Source: Actinomyces bowdenii
Lineage (GTDB): Bacteria > Actinomycetota > Actinomycetes > Actinomycetales > Actinomycetaceae
DNA: 64,000 bases
Assembly (NCBI RefSeq): GCF_017592395.1
Contig: NZ_JAGFOU010000005.1
Span: 62,001 to 126,000, forward strand
Reading direction: 5' to 3'
Below are positions 1 to 10,100 of this stretch, one piece after another (positions within the stretch are counted from its first letter, which is position 1; each line of letters starts with the position of its first letter). The notes under the pieces were generated by a model that was not told the origin of the DNA, ran no database searches, and saw nothing but the letters and a program-made list of their open reading frames with translations. Made by a program: the position numbers and the translations under genes.

Positions 1-1092
1 CAGGGAGGGCATGAGCGGGGCGCCTGAGCCCAGGAGGAAGGCCTCGTCGCCGGCGGCCTCGCGCACGAGGCGCAGGCCCGCGCGGTAGGCCTCCTCCCGG
101 TCGGCCTGCTCGTGGCGCACCCCGGGGATGGCAGCGGCGTTGATGAAGTCGAGCTTGAGGTAGGTGAAGCCCCAGTCCTCAACGATGCGCTCGATGGTCC
201 GGCGCACATGGTCCTGAGCCGCGGGGTGGGTCAGATCCAGGGCGTGGTAGTCGCTGCCCCAGTTGGAGCCGGCCACGGCCGGGCGCCCATCGGCCTCGTG
301 GACGAAGGCCTCGGGATGCTCGGCCAGCAGCCGCGAGCCGGGCAGGGCGATGAAGGGCGCCACCCACAGGCCCGGGCGCATGCCGGCCCGGCGGATGCGC
401 TGGGCGGCATGCGCCATGCCGCGGCTGAAGCGGTCGTTGGCCCGCCAGTCCCCGACGGCGGCCTGCCAGCCGTCATCGATCTGCAGGGTCTCGAAGCCCA
501 GGGCGGCGACCTGCGGGATCTCCTCATCGAGGGCCTCCTGGGAGATGCCCTCGTAGTAGGAGTACCAGGAGCACCACACGCTCTGCGCTTGGATCGGCCT
601 GCGTCCCAGGCTCCGGGCGAGCTCGCGGGCGTAGGCGCGCAGGACGGTGGCGGCCGGGCCCGCCAGGATGACCCACTGGGCGGGCCGGCCGGTCTCGGTG
701 AGGGCCTCCAGGGCCGCCCGGTCCACGCGCAGCCGCGGCGTGCCCCCCGTCAGGCAGCCCACGAGGAGGGCGCCGGCCTCGTCCTCCACCACCGCCAGCC
801 AGGAGGAGTGGTGCCGCACCGGGTCGTCCCAGGCGTCGTCGTCGGCAGTGCGACGGCGCCGGTCGTTCTCGATCCGCATCGGCGCCTCGTCCAGGCACCG
901 CCAGCCCGAGGGCGACCAGGAGTTCTGGCCGGTGCGGTAGACCTCGCCGTCACGCATGTCGTGAAGGACGCTGAGGTGCGCGGCCTCGACCCGCACCTGC
1001 GGCACCGCTGCGGAGCCGGCCTCAGGACAGGTCACGACGCCGTCGGTGGCCAGGGCGATGCTCCGGCCACCGAGCTCGATCCGGTGAATCAC
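1..1092 (-). CDS. alpha-galactosidase, GH36 type (3' end outside window)
   Basis: Hydrolyses terminal alpha-galactosides; no signal peptide is seen, so probably cytoplasmic. The 364 visible codons carry GH36/GH-D hallmarks: WCSWYSYY near residue 173, LQIDDGWQ near 203, GLWVAPF, and YLKLDF near 311, in which D315 of the K-x-D motif would be the nucleophile. The acid/base residue and C-terminus lie beyond the window edge. The GTG start at 1092 is preceded by GGAGAG with 5-nt spacing; no ATG gives a better start. It follows a Gfo/Idh/MocA dehydrogenase on the same strand, suggesting a sugar-use operon. GH36 membership is firm; the exact substrate (melibiose, raffinose or other) is not determinable here. 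Confidence 0.85.
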   Translation of the reverse strand, partial: MIHRIELGGRSIALATDGVVTCPEAGSAAVPQVRVEAAHLSVLHDMRDGEVYRTGQNSWSPSGWRCLDEAPMRIENDRRRRTADDDAWDDPVRHHSSWLAVVEDEAGALLVGCLTGGTPRLRVDRAALEALTETGRPAQWVILAGPAATVLRAYARELARSLGRRPIQAQSVWCSWYSYYEGISQEALDEEIPQVAALGFETLQIDDGWQAAVGDWRANDRFSRGMAHAAQRIRRAGMRPGLWVAPFIALPGSRLLAEHPEAFVHEADGRPAVAGSNWGSDYHALDLTHPAAQDHVRRTIERIVEDWGFTYLKLDFINAAAIPGVRHEQADREEAYRAGLRLVREAAGDEAFLLGSGAPLMPSL

Positions 1093-1228
1093 GGGTGCTC
1101 TCCATTCCCTCCGCCTCAGGCGGGCCTGCCCGCCCCTGCCCCCACCCTCCCACAAGGCTCCCACCCGGGCCGCGCCGGCGGGCCGGGTCGACTGGTCGGG
1201 CGTGGGGACGGGCCGCCGCACGGGCCGC

Positions 1229-2410
1229 TCAGGCCTCCACCTGCCCCCGGGCGAAGTAGGCGGCCAGGCCCGGATCGAGCTCGGGCACGTCCCGGGGCAG
1301 GGAGCCGGAGCGCAGCGAGGCGGTGGCCAGGGCCCCGGCCGCAACCGCCTCGCGGGCCGCCACGGGCGAGGTCTCAGTGGCCCCGCCCTCGCGCGCGAAG
1401 CGCAGGAACTCATCCATGGTCCGCCGGTCAGCGCCCTCATGCCCGGCCCCCTCCTCGATGATGGGGTACTCGGCGCTGCCGCGCTCGGCGTACCCGGTGC
1501 GCCGCGTCCACACGCGCACCACCCCGCCATCGCCGTCGCCGAGGTTCTCGGCCCGCCCGCGCGTGCCGATGACCGTGTAGCTGCGCCAGTAGTCCGGGGT
1601 GAAGTGGCACTGCTGGTAGGAGGCCATCACCCCGTTGCGCATCCGCATCATGACCATGGACAGGTCCTCGACGTCGATGACGGGGTTGAGGCCGGTGACC
1701 TCATCGGCGGGCCAGTGGTTGTGGCTGAGCCAGTCCCTCATCATCATGCCCGCACTCGTCCCGGGCTCGCGGCGGGGCCGGGAGGCGTAGACCATGAGAT
1801 CGCCCATCCCCACCACGCGGGCGGTGGCCGAGCCGGCGATCCAGTGCATGACGTCGATGTCGTGGGCGGCCTTCTGGAGCAGCAGGCCCGTGACCCGGGA
1901 GCGCTCGGCGTGCCAGTCCCGGAAGTAGTAGTCCCCGCCGTTACCCACGAAGTGCCGGCACCAGATGGCCTTGACCTCGCCGATCTCGCCGCGGTCGACC
2001 ACCTCCTTGAGCAGGCGCACCACCGCCATGTGGCGCATGTTGTGCCCCACGTACAGGCGGGTGCCCGTGCGCCGCGCGGCGGCCAGCACCCGGTCGGCGC
2101 CCTCCAGGGTGATGGCCAGGGGCTTCTCCAGGTAGACGGGGACCCCGGCCCGGAGGAAGTCGATGGCCAGCTCCTCGTGCGTGTCGTCCGGCGTGGTCAG
2201 CACCACGCCGTCCAGGCCACGGTCCAGCAGCCGGCGGTGATCGGGGACCACCTCCACGCCCGGGGGCAGGAGGCGCTCGGCCCGCGCGACGGCGTCGGGG
2301 GCCGTGTCGGCGGCCGCCACCAGCCGGGCGGGCACCGAGGAGGAGTCGGCCAGCGCCGCCAGGGGGCTGCGCGCCCCGATGCCGACAACGCCGATGCGCA
2401 ACGGATCCAT
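1229..2410 (-). CDS. Gfo/Idh/MocA family oxidoreductase
   Basis: A probable NAD(P)-dependent sugar or polyol dehydrogenase of 393 residues. The N-terminus has the Rossmann stretch IGVVGIGARSPL, and the catalytic-lysine motif LEKPLA follows near residue 100, as is normal in this family. A C-terminal GFO_IDH_MocA-type domain fills the rest. An in-frame extension upstream to 2611 exists but has the composition of non-coding DNA; the ATG at 2410 begins directly at the Rossmann fold and follows GAGGGG. It lies 136 nt upstream of the alpha-galactosidase gene on the same strand, so both probably serve galactoside use. The substrate is not determinable from sequence. Confidence 0.85.
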   Translation of the reverse strand: MDPLRIGVVGIGARSPLAALADSSSVPARLVAAADTAPDAVARAERLLPPGVEVVPDHRRLLDRGLDGVVLTTPDDTHEELAIDFLRAGVPVYLEKPLAITLEGADRVLAAARRTGTRLYVGHNMRHMAVVRLLKEVVDRGEIGEVKAIWCRHFVGNGGDYYFRDWHAERSRVTGLLLQKAAHDIDVMHWIAGSATARVVGMGDLMVYASRPRREPGTSAGMMMRDWLSHNHWPADEVTGLNPVIDVEDLSMVMMRMRNGVMASYQQCHFTPDYWRSYTVIGTRGRAENLGDGDGGVVRVWTRRTGYAERGSAEYPIIEEGAGHEGADRRTMDEFLRFAREGGATETSPVAAREAVAAGALATASLRSGSLPRDVPELDPGLAAYFARGQVEA

Positions 2411-2477
2411 GCCCCTCAACCTACTAGCCCGCCGGCCCGTCCCCCACTCCCCGGGGCCCGGCCGGCGGACGCGGCGC

Positions 2478-2517
2478 GGATCGCCCCCTCCGGACGCGGA
2501 TCTGCCCCTCTGGACGC
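2478..2517. repeat. two 20-bp imperfect tandem repeats
   Basis: Two adjacent 20-bp units (2478-2497 and 2498-2517) match at 17 of 20 positions, each starting GGATC and ending GGACGC. They lie 68-107 nt upstream of the oxidoreductase start, a plausible position for a regulator-binding site of the sugar operon. Function is an inference. Confidence 0.4.
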
Positions 2518-2580
2518 AGGTTGGCCCGCTCTTGCCCTGCCATAGTGCGTCTGAAGGGGGAGAAGTGCGCCGGAGCCGGG

Positions 2581-4068
2581 TCAGTCCTGGTGGTCCTGGC
2601 GCGCCGCCCACCAGGAGTGGAGCGCCTCGCGGGCCGCCTCCTGCCCCAGGGGCCCGCGCTCCATGCGCAGGTCCAGCAGGAAGCGGTAGGCCTGGCCCAC
2701 CGCCGGCCCGGGCTTCAGGCCCAGCTCGGCCATGATCTGGCCCCCGTCCAGGTCGGGGCGGATCGCGGCCAGCTCCTCGGCCTCGCGCAGGGCGGCGATG
2801 CGCTCCTCCAGGTCGTCATAGGCCGCATCGAGCATCCGGGCCTTGCGCCGGTTGCGGGTGGTGACATCGGCCCGGGTCAGGCGGTGGAGGCGCTCCAGCA
2901 GCGGTCCGGCATCGGTGACGTAGCGGCGCACCGCGGAGTCCGACCAGCCGGAGTCGGCGTAGCCGTGGAAGCGCAGGTGCAGCTCGACCAGGCGCGAGAC
3001 GTCCTTGATGGTCTGCTTGTCGAAGCGCAGGGCGCGCAGGCGCTTGGCGCTCATGCGGGCCCCCACGTGGTCGTGGCCGTGGAAGGTCACGGTGCCATCG
3101 GGCAGGAAGCGCCGGGTGGCGGGCTTGCCGATGTCGTGGAGGATCGCGGCCAGGCGCAGCACCAGGTCGGGGCCGGGAACGGGGCCATCCGCACCGGTCT
3201 CCAGGTCCATGGCCTGATCCAGGACGGTCAGGGTGTGCTCGTAGACGTCCTTGTGGCGGCGGTGCTCATCCACGGTCTCGCGCAGGGCCGACAGCTCGGG
3301 CAGGACGACGTCGGCCACGCCCGTGTGCACCATGAGCTCCAGGCCCCGGCGCGGCCAGGGCGAGATGAGCAGCCGCTCCAGCTCGGCACGCACCCGCTCG
3401 GCCGAGACGATCTCCAGGCGGGAGGCCATCTCCTCCATCGCATCCATGACCTCCATCTCGACATCGAAGCCGAGCTGGGCGGCGAAGCGCGCGGCCCGCA
3501 TGATCCGCAGGGGGTCGTCGTCGAAGGACTGGGTGGCGGCCACGGGGGTGCGCAGGACACCGGCGCGCAGGTCGGCCAGCCCCCCGTGGGGGTCGACGAG
3601 CTCCAGGTCGGGCAGGCGCAGCGCCATGGCATTGACGGTGAAGTCGCGCCGGGTGAGGTCGCCCTCCAGGGTCCTGCCGTACTCCACGGCCGGCTTGCGG
3701 GAGCCCGCCTGGTAGGACTCGGTGCGGTAGGTGGTCACCTCGACCACCACCTCGCCCTTGCGCGCCCCGATGGTTCCGAAGTCCCTGCCCACATCCCAGC
3801 AGGCCTCCCCCCACTGCCGCAGGATCGCCTCGCTGTCCTGGGGGTGGGCCGAGGTGGTCAGGTCCAGGTCGTGGGGGGCCAGGCCGAGGAAGGCGTCGCG
3901 GACCGGGCCGCCCACCAGGGCGATCTCGTGACCCGCGCGCGTGAAGGCGTGGGCCAGGGCCGCCAGGGACACGGGCAGGTCCGCGAGCGCGGCGCGGGCC
4001 GTGGGCGTCAGGCCCCCGGCGTCGACGGGCTCCTGGGGCAGGGATGTCGGGTTCGGGCGTGGAGTCAT
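2581..4068 (-). CDS. cca: CCA tRNA nucleotidyltransferase (class II, with HD domain)
   Basis: Adds or repairs the 3' CCA of tRNAs. The 495-residue product has the nucleotidyltransferase signature VGGPVRDAFLG followed by HDLDLTTSA, whose acidic pair binds metal, then RRDFTVNAMAL and a DDPLRIMRAARFAAQL region of the poly-A polymerase/CCA head domain. A C-terminal HD phosphohydrolase domain shows ILHDIGK. The ATG at 4068 was chosen because the upstream in-frame extension to 4227 is low-complexity and overlaps the divergent promoter region. It is divergent from the nudix-DUF6049-murJ chain, the same arrangement as pcnA next to mutT4 in mycobacteria. Neither tRNA-Ile nor tRNA-Leu here encodes CCA, consistent with a need for this enzyme. 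Confidence 0.95.
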   Translation of the reverse strand: MTPRPNPTSLPQEPVDAGGLTPTARAALADLPVSLAALAHAFTRAGHEIALVGGPVRDAFLGLAPHDLDLTTSAHPQDSEAILRQWGEACWDVGRDFGTIGARKGEVVVEVTTYRTESYQAGSRKPAVEYGRTLEGDLTRRDFTVNAMALRLPDLELVDPHGGLADLRAGVLRTPVAATQSFDDDPLRIMRAARFAAQLGFDVEMEVMDAMEEMASRLEIVSAERVRAELERLLISPWPRRGLELMVHTGVADVVLPELSALRETVDEHRRHKDVYEHTLTVLDQAMDLETGADGPVPGPDLVLRLAAILHDIGKPATRRFLPDGTVTFHGHDHVGARMSAKRLRALRFDKQTIKDVSRLVELHLRFHGYADSGWSDSAVRRYVTDAGPLLERLHRLTRADVTTRNRRKARMLDAAYDDLEERIAALREAEELAAIRPDLDGGQIMAELGLKPGPAVGQAYRFLLDLRMERGPLGQEAAREALHSWWAARQDHQD

Positions 4069-4228
4069 CGGGCCAAGCCTGCCATGACGGGTCGCCCCGC
4101 CGCTGGCGCTCCACTCCCCAGGCACTCCCCGGGGACTCCCCACCACCCGCTCATGCGGCCCCGAGCCCACGGGCCCTCCATGCCGAGACGCACACGGGGC
4201 ACACCAGCATCCCGGGCCCCGGAGCACC

Positions 4229-4234
4229 TACAGT
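4229..4234 (+). promoter_or_regulatory. -10 element of a leaderless nudix promoter
   Basis: TACAGT ends 6 nt before the ATG at 4241. That places the expected transcription start at the start codon, and no Shine-Dalgarno sequence is present. Leaderless mRNAs of this form are common in actinobacteria. No good -35 is visible. Confidence 0.5.
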
Positions 4235-4240
4235 GTCCCC

Positions 4241-4750
4241 ATGCCGACTCATCGCACTCGCACGACCCACACGGCCGACCCGGCCGGTCGCACGAGTGCA
4301 CGCAGCCTGCCCGTGGTCGATGAGACCAGCGCGGGCGGCCTGGTCGTCGATGTTCAGAACGGGCAGGCCTTCGCCGCCGTCATCGCCCGCAGGAACCGGG
4401 GCGGCCGCCTGGAGTGGTGCCTGCCCAAGGGGCACCTGGAGGGACGCGAGACGCCGCAGGAGGCAGCGGTCCGCGAGATCGCCGAGGAGACGGGGATCAC
4501 CAGTCGCGTGCTGCGCCACCTGGCCACCATCGACTACTGGTTCGCCGGTGATGAGCACCGCGTCCACAAGGTCGTCCACCACTTCCTGCTGGAGGCCATG
4601 GGAGGCGACCTGACCACCGACAACGACCCCGACCACGAGGCCGAGGATGTGGCCTGGGTGGCCCTGGACGATGTTGCGCGCCGCCTGGCCTACCCCAATG
4701 AGCGCCGCATCGTGGCAGCGGCCCGCAAGATCCTGGTGGGGGATGAATGA
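4241..4750 (+). CDS. NUDIX hydrolase (MutT4-like position)
   Basis: Hydrolyses a nucleoside diphosphate linked to another moiety; the substrate is unknown. The 169-residue protein has a perfect Nudix box, G-x5-E-x7-RE-x2-EE-x-GI, beginning GHLEGRE near residue 68, with the preceding LPKGH typical of the family. The ATG at 4241 has no ribosome-binding site but is preceded by a -10-like TACAGT, so the mRNA is probably leaderless. The stop overlaps the next start (ATGA at 4747-4750), coupling it to the DUF6049 gene and murJ. Mycobacteria have the same order (mutT4 - DUF6049 - mviN), so this gene belongs to that conserved wall-linked block. Confidence 0.9.
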   Translation: MPTHRTRTTHTADPAGRTSARSLPVVDETSAGGLVVDVQNGQAFAAVIARRNRGGRLEWCLPKGHLEGRETPQEAAVREIAEETGITSRVLRHLATIDYWFAGDEHRVHKVVHHFLLEAMGGDLTTDNDPDHEAEDVAWVALDDVARRLAYPNERRIVAAARKILVGDE

Positions 4751-7155
4751 GGCTGCTCAGCCACCGCCCCCGCAGAGCGGTGCCCATGCGGGCCATGGCC
4801 AGGCTGGCCGCCCTTCTGGGGGTGCTCAGCCTCGTCCTGGCCTTCGCGGCGCTGCCCCGCGATGCCGCCCCGGGCGTCAGGGGCGCCGAGCCCACCGGCA
4901 CGCAGATGCGCCCGGCCGGTGAGCCCGCCGCCACCAGTACCCGGGACCGCCCGGAGCCGGCAGGGGCCCAGGCCGAGCCCGTGGCCGGCCAGGTGACCCT
5001 GAGCCTGGAGGCGCTGTCCCCCGAGGTGCTGCGAAGCGGCAGCGAGCTGTCCGTGAGCGGCACCATCATCAACGGGACCGATGACCCGATCTCGGGCCTG
5101 TCCCTGGCCACCCAGGTCCAGGAGCGCACGGAGATCACCACCAGCGCCCTGTCCCTATGGCTCGCCGAGGAGCGGGACACCTCCCTGTCCCAGGCGGTTG
5201 AGACGCCTCTGGACCAGGAGATCGCCCCCGGCCAGAGGGCGGCCTTCTCGGTGACGCTGAGCACCGAGGAGCTGCCCCTGTCCGAGCCCGATCAGTGGGG
5301 GCCGCGGGGCATCCAGGTGGCGCTGAACGGCGGCGGCGCCACGATCGCGCAGGACCGCAGCATCCTCGTCTGGGACAGCGGCGCCTCGGTGGAGCCCGCC
5401 GCCATCACCACGGTGGTGCCGGTGACGGCCTCCCCCGAGGAGCTCGCGGTGCTGACCCTGCCCGAGGCCCAGGGATCCGAGACCGGTGTCAGCATCCACA
5501 CCATCCGGCAGCGCGTCACCAGTCTGCTCGAACTGGCCGACAGCGGCGTCGTCCTGGCTGTCGATCCGGCACTGACACAGGCCCTGGGGATCGATGCGAG
5601 CTCTTTCCAGGGCACCCTCAGCGGCACTGCGCCGGTATCGCCCACGGCCAGCCCCCCGGCCCCCTCCCCGCCGCCCGAGGGCGGCGGCGCTGAGGCGGGC
5701 GCCGGGCCCACGGGAGGCGCGCCGGATCCGGCCTCCACCGCCTCCCCGGCGCCCGGGCCGTCACCCACCGCCTCGGGGCAGGAGGACCCGGGGCAGGGTG
5801 GGCAGTCGGCCGATGAGATCGCCGAGCTGACCGCGGCCCTGACCCGGGCCATCGCCAACGGCGAGGTCATCGCCCTGCCCTGGGACGATGTCGATGTGGC
5901 GGCGATGGCGCACACCGGTGGCACCGCCCTGGTGTCCTCGGCCCATGAGCGCGCCCAGTCCTCCACGCTGGCCGGGGCGGGCGCCCGGACCACGGTGTCC
6001 TGGGCGGCCTCCTCGCAGCTGGACGCCGCCACCCTGGAGGCGCTTCCGGAGTCGACCACCACGGTGATCGCCCCGCCGGGCTCCATGCCCGCCGCCGAGG
6101 ATCTGACCTACACGCCCTCGGGCGTTGCCAGTATCGGGGACCGCACCATCATCCTGCCCGATGAGGGACTGTCCCTGGCGGCCTCAGGGCGCCTGCCCGA
6201 GGATCTGGCCTCGCCTGAGGCCCAGGAGCTCAGCGATCTGGATGCCCGCCAGCTGCTGCGCGGGCAGACCGCGATCATCACCCGCCAGGCCCCGGTGCTG
6301 GCCCGCAGCCTCGTCGTCACCCTGGACCGCCAGGCCGGCGCCGCCCTGGACGCCGAGACGGTCGAGGCACGGCTGAACGCGCTGCGCGACACCCCCTGGA
6401 CCTCCACCCGCAGCCTGGGCGACGTCGCCGGCCTCATGGACCGCGCACGGCGGGATGGCGGCGAGGAGGCCGTGGTCGAGCGCCTGGCGCCCCCTGAGGA
6501 GGAGGTCATCGACCAGGGCGAGGCGTCGCGCAGCACCGTCATGCAGGCCCGCCAGGCGGGCAGGCGCCTGGACTCGATCGCCTCGGTGCTCTCCCATCCC
6601 GCCGCGGCCCTGGGCCGATCCGACGACGTGGAGTCCGTCATCTCCTCGGCCTCGTGGCGCGCGGCGCCCCAGGCGCGCAGCACCCACATCGACCGGGCGC
6701 TGGCCGCGGGCGAGACGGTCACCTCCTCGCTGAGCGCGGCGCCCTCCTCGACGATCAACATCATCAACTCCGAGGCCGTCCTGCCCGTGAGGATCACCTC
6801 CTCCCTGGACCAGGATGCGACTGTCCAGGTGCGCCTCATCTCCGACAGCCAGCGCCTCCAGATACCCAGCACCACCGTCGTCGAGGTTCCCGCCGGCAGC
6901 GAGGCCACGGCCAAGATGCCGGTGACCGCCGTGGGCTCGGGGGAGGTCAACCTGACTGTCCAAGTCCTGGCGGCCGACGGCACGCCCGTCGGCGCGCCCT
7001 CCACCGTGCACCTGCAGGTGCGCGCGGACTGGGAATCCGTGGGCACCGCGATCATCGGGATCGCCCTGGTGCTCATCCTCGTGGTCGGCGTCGTGCGCAC
7101 TGTGCGCCGCGGCCGGCGCACTGCCCTGCCCCCTGCCGCACAGGAGCCCGCATGA
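4747..7155 (+). CDS. DUF6049 family secreted, membrane-anchored protein
   Basis: An 802-residue extracytoplasmic protein of unknown function. It has an N-terminal signal or anchor segment (about residues 15-40, rich in L/A/V), an acidic and proline/glycine-rich low-complexity stretch around residues 295-350, and a single C-terminal transmembrane helix near residues 765-788 followed by a short arginine-rich tail. Between them lies a large ectodomain in the place held by DUF6049 proteins (Rv3909-like) directly upstream of murJ across actinobacteria. It overlaps nudix by ATGA at its start and murJ by ATGA at its end, so the three are translationally coupled. A role linked to lipid II export is inferred from context only. 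Confidence 0.8.
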   Translation: MRLLSHRPRRAVPMRAMARLAALLGVLSLVLAFAALPRDAAPGVRGAEPTGTQMRPAGEPAATSTRDRPEPAGAQAEPVAGQVTLSLEALSPEVLRSGSELSVSGTIINGTDDPISGLSLATQVQERTEITTSALSLWLAEERDTSLSQAVETPLDQEIAPGQRAAFSVTLSTEELPLSEPDQWGPRGIQVALNGGGATIAQDRSILVWDSGASVEPAAITTVVPVTASPEELAVLTLPEAQGSETGVSIHTIRQRVTSLLELADSGVVLAVDPALTQALGIDASSFQGTLSGTAPVSPTASPPAPSPPPEGGGAEAGAGPTGGAPDPASTASPAPGPSPTASGQEDPGQGGQSADEIAELTAALTRAIANGEVIALPWDDVDVAAMAHTGGTALVSSAHERAQSSTLAGAGARTTVSWAASSQLDAATLEALPESTTTVIAPPGSMPAAEDLTYTPSGVASIGDRTIILPDEGLSLAASGRLPEDLASPEAQELSDLDARQLLRGQTAIITRQAPVLARSLVVTLDRQAGAALDAETVEARLNALRDTPWTSTRSLGDVAGLMDRARRDGGEEAVVERLAPPEEEVIDQGEASRSTVMQARQAGRRLDSIASVLSHPAAALGRSDDVESVISSASWRAAPQARSTHIDRALAAGETVTSSLSAAPSSTINIINSEAVLPVRITSSLDQDATVQVRLISDSQRLQIPSTTVVEVPAGSEATAKMPVTAVGSGEVNLTVQVLAADGTPVGAPSTVHLQVRADWESVGTAIIGIALVLILVVGVVRTVRRGRRTALPPAAQEPA

Positions 7156-10100
7156 CCACACCCCGCCACGCCCGCCCCCGGCGCTCGCTGCTCTCACCGA
7201 GCGCCAACCGCAGCCAGGCCTCCCTGGCGCGGTCCTCGGCGATCATGGCCTCGGGGACACTGGTCTCGCGCATTCTGGGCCTGGTGCGCAACGCCCTCAT
7301 GGTGGTGGCCCTGGGGGCCACGGGCTCGGGCGCCGCGGACGCCTTCAACACGGCCAACAACCTGCCCACCAATCTCTACAACATGATGATCGGCGGCGTC
7401 CTCAACGCCATCCTGGTGCCGCAGATCGTGCGCGCCCTGCGCAAGCGCAACGGCGAGGAGCTGGTCAACCGGCTGCTGACCGCGGCCGCCACGGTCATGC
7501 TGCTGCTGACCTGCATCATGACCGCGGCGGCCCCGCTCATCTTCTTCATCAACGCCTCCTCACTGGCCTCGGGGCGCTGGCAGGGCCTGGCCTTCGCCTT
7601 CGCCTTCTGGTTCATGCCGCAGATCTTCTTCTACGGCCTGTACGCCCTGTGGGGCCAGGTGCTCAACGCCCGCTCCAGCTTCGGCCCCTACATGTGGTCG
7701 CCGGTGCTCAACAACATCATCTCCATCGCCTCGATCCTGGCCTATCTCCGCATCTACGGCTCCTACACCGAGGGGCAGGGGCCCGAGGTCTGGGACGCGG
7801 GCCGCATCACCCTCATCGGGGCCATGACGACCCTGGGGATCGTCGCCCAGGCCCTCATCCTCTACATCCCCCTGGTCCGCTCCGGCTTCCGCCCCAGGAT
7901 CGTGTTCGGCATCCGGGGCCTGGGACTGGGGCAGAGCTCGAAGGTGGCCATGTGGGCCCTCCTGGGCGTGGTCATCGTCTCGCTGAGCACATGGGCGACC
8001 TCCAACCTGGGCTCGGCCGCGGTGACCGCCTCCGAGCTCCCCGAGTACGCCGATGTCATCGTGCCCTCGACGACGATGTGGTCCAACGCCTACCTGGTCT
8101 ACATCCTGCCCCAGTCACTGGTGGTCACCTCGATCATCACCGCCCTGTTCACCCGCATGAGCGAGAAGGCCTCGGCGGGCGACCGCCAGGGGGTGCGCGA
8201 CGACCTGTCCCTGGGCCTGCGCTCGGCAGGGGTCTTCACCATCCTGGCCACGGCCGGGATCTGCGTCCTGGCGGTGCCCGCCCTGCAGGTCTTCACCCCC
8301 TCCATCTCCCTGGCCGAGGCCCAGGCCAGCGCCCCGGTGCTGGTCTTCCTGGCCCTGGGGATCGTGCCCCAGGGCTTCTGGTTCACCGCCCAGCGCGTCA
8401 TGCTGGCCTATGAGGACACCAAGCGGCTGCTCATCGCCGATACCGTCGCCGGCGTCCTGCCCATGCTCATCTGCGGCCTGGCCTACCTGGCGGCGCCCGC
8501 CAACCACTGGATGGCCTGGGCGGCCCTGGCCAACACCCTGAGCCAGGTGGCCGCCTGCGTCGTCGTCGTGCCGCTGATCCGCCGCCACCTGCCGAGCCTG
8601 GATGGGCGCCGGGTGACGGCCACCCATGTGCGCCTGGTGATCGCGGTCGCCCCGGCGGTCATCGTCGGCCTCATCCTGCTGGCCCTCATGGGGCCGGTCG
8701 ACGCCGAGGCCAGCCTCGCGCGGCTCCTGGGGGCCCTGGTGCAGGTGCTGGTCGTGGCCACGCTCATGTCCCTCATCTACCTGGTCATGGGGCGCGTGGT
8801 CCATGTTGAGGAGATCGTGGTGGCCTTCCGCCCGGTCTCGCGGATCGTGGGCAAGCTCGGCCGCCTCCTGCCGGGACCGCTGGGGCGCTCCCTGCTGTCC
8901 CTGGCGGCCTGGATGTCCCCACCGCCCCCGCCGGCGCGACTGCCCCCGCCACCGCCCCAGGCCGATGCCGCGCCCGCCAGCGCGCCCGGCCCGGCCGGCC
9001 CACACCCCTCCGGCCCGGTGAGCCCCCACCCCTCCGCCCAGGCACCCGCCCAGCCGTCACTGCCCCCCGCCCTGCCGCCCCGGATGCGGCCGGCGGCCCG
9101 GCACGCAGCAGTCCCACCGACCGCGGTGCACCCGGCCCCGCAGCCACCGCCGGCCCCCACGACCCCGCCGACCCCGGCCCATGGGGCGCAGCGGGCGGCC
9201 ATGGTGCCGCCTCCCCCTGCGCCCCCCGCGAACACCCGCAGGGCGGCTCCACCGGCGCAGCCTCACGGTTCGGCCGCAATCCCACCGCCCCCACCACCGC
9301 CCGGCATGCCGGAGTCCGGGGAATCATTCATGGTTTCCTCCCAATCCGGTCACATCAAGCCTGTGCAAAGCCCACAGGCGGTTACGATGGGTCCACCGAT
9401 CATTCATGGACAGACCCCCCAGGGAAGGAGACGCATGTCTGAGGCGACCCCTATCGGCAGTGGCCGTTACGGGCTCCTGGGAACACTGTCCACCACGCTG
9501 CCCCGGATCGTGCGCCACCGCGGCGTCGATACGATCCTTGACCGCGAGGTGACCATCCTCGTGCTCACCGATGCCTCCGTGCACCGGGACAATGTGCTGG
9601 ACTCCGCCTCGCGCGCCGTCCTGGTCGAGGATGAGCGGCTCCAGCGGGTCTACGACGTCGAGCGCGATGAGCCCTCGATCATCGTCACCGAGCCGCTGAC
9701 GGGGCGCACCTTCAGCGCCCTGGTCTCCCGGGGCATCTCACCGGCGCAGGTGCGCGCCATCATCGGCGAGACCGCTCAGGCACTCGATGCGGGAGCGCGC
9801 CGGGGCCTGCACCACCTCAACCTCTCGCCCGAGTCCATCCGCGTCCTGCCCGGCGGTGAGGTCAAGGTCAGCGGACTGGGCATCGAGTCGGCGGCCCTGG
9901 ACCTGGAGAACAGGATCGCCGGGAACGACCCGCTGGCCGCTGACCGCGCCGATGCGCGCGCCCTGGTCGAGATCCTCTACTACGGCCTGACCGGGCGCTG
10001 GCCCGGCAAGCGCCCCGGCATCCCCTCGGCACCCCGCCTGGGCGGGGTGCCGGTGACCCCCTCGACCCTCGTGTCGGGCATCGACCCGATCCTGGACGAT

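Noticed and set aside
7152-9434. murJ and pseudokinase as two certain separate genes
   Set aside because: The frame is continuous and matches the fused mycobacterial MviN; only an additional internal start is proposed.
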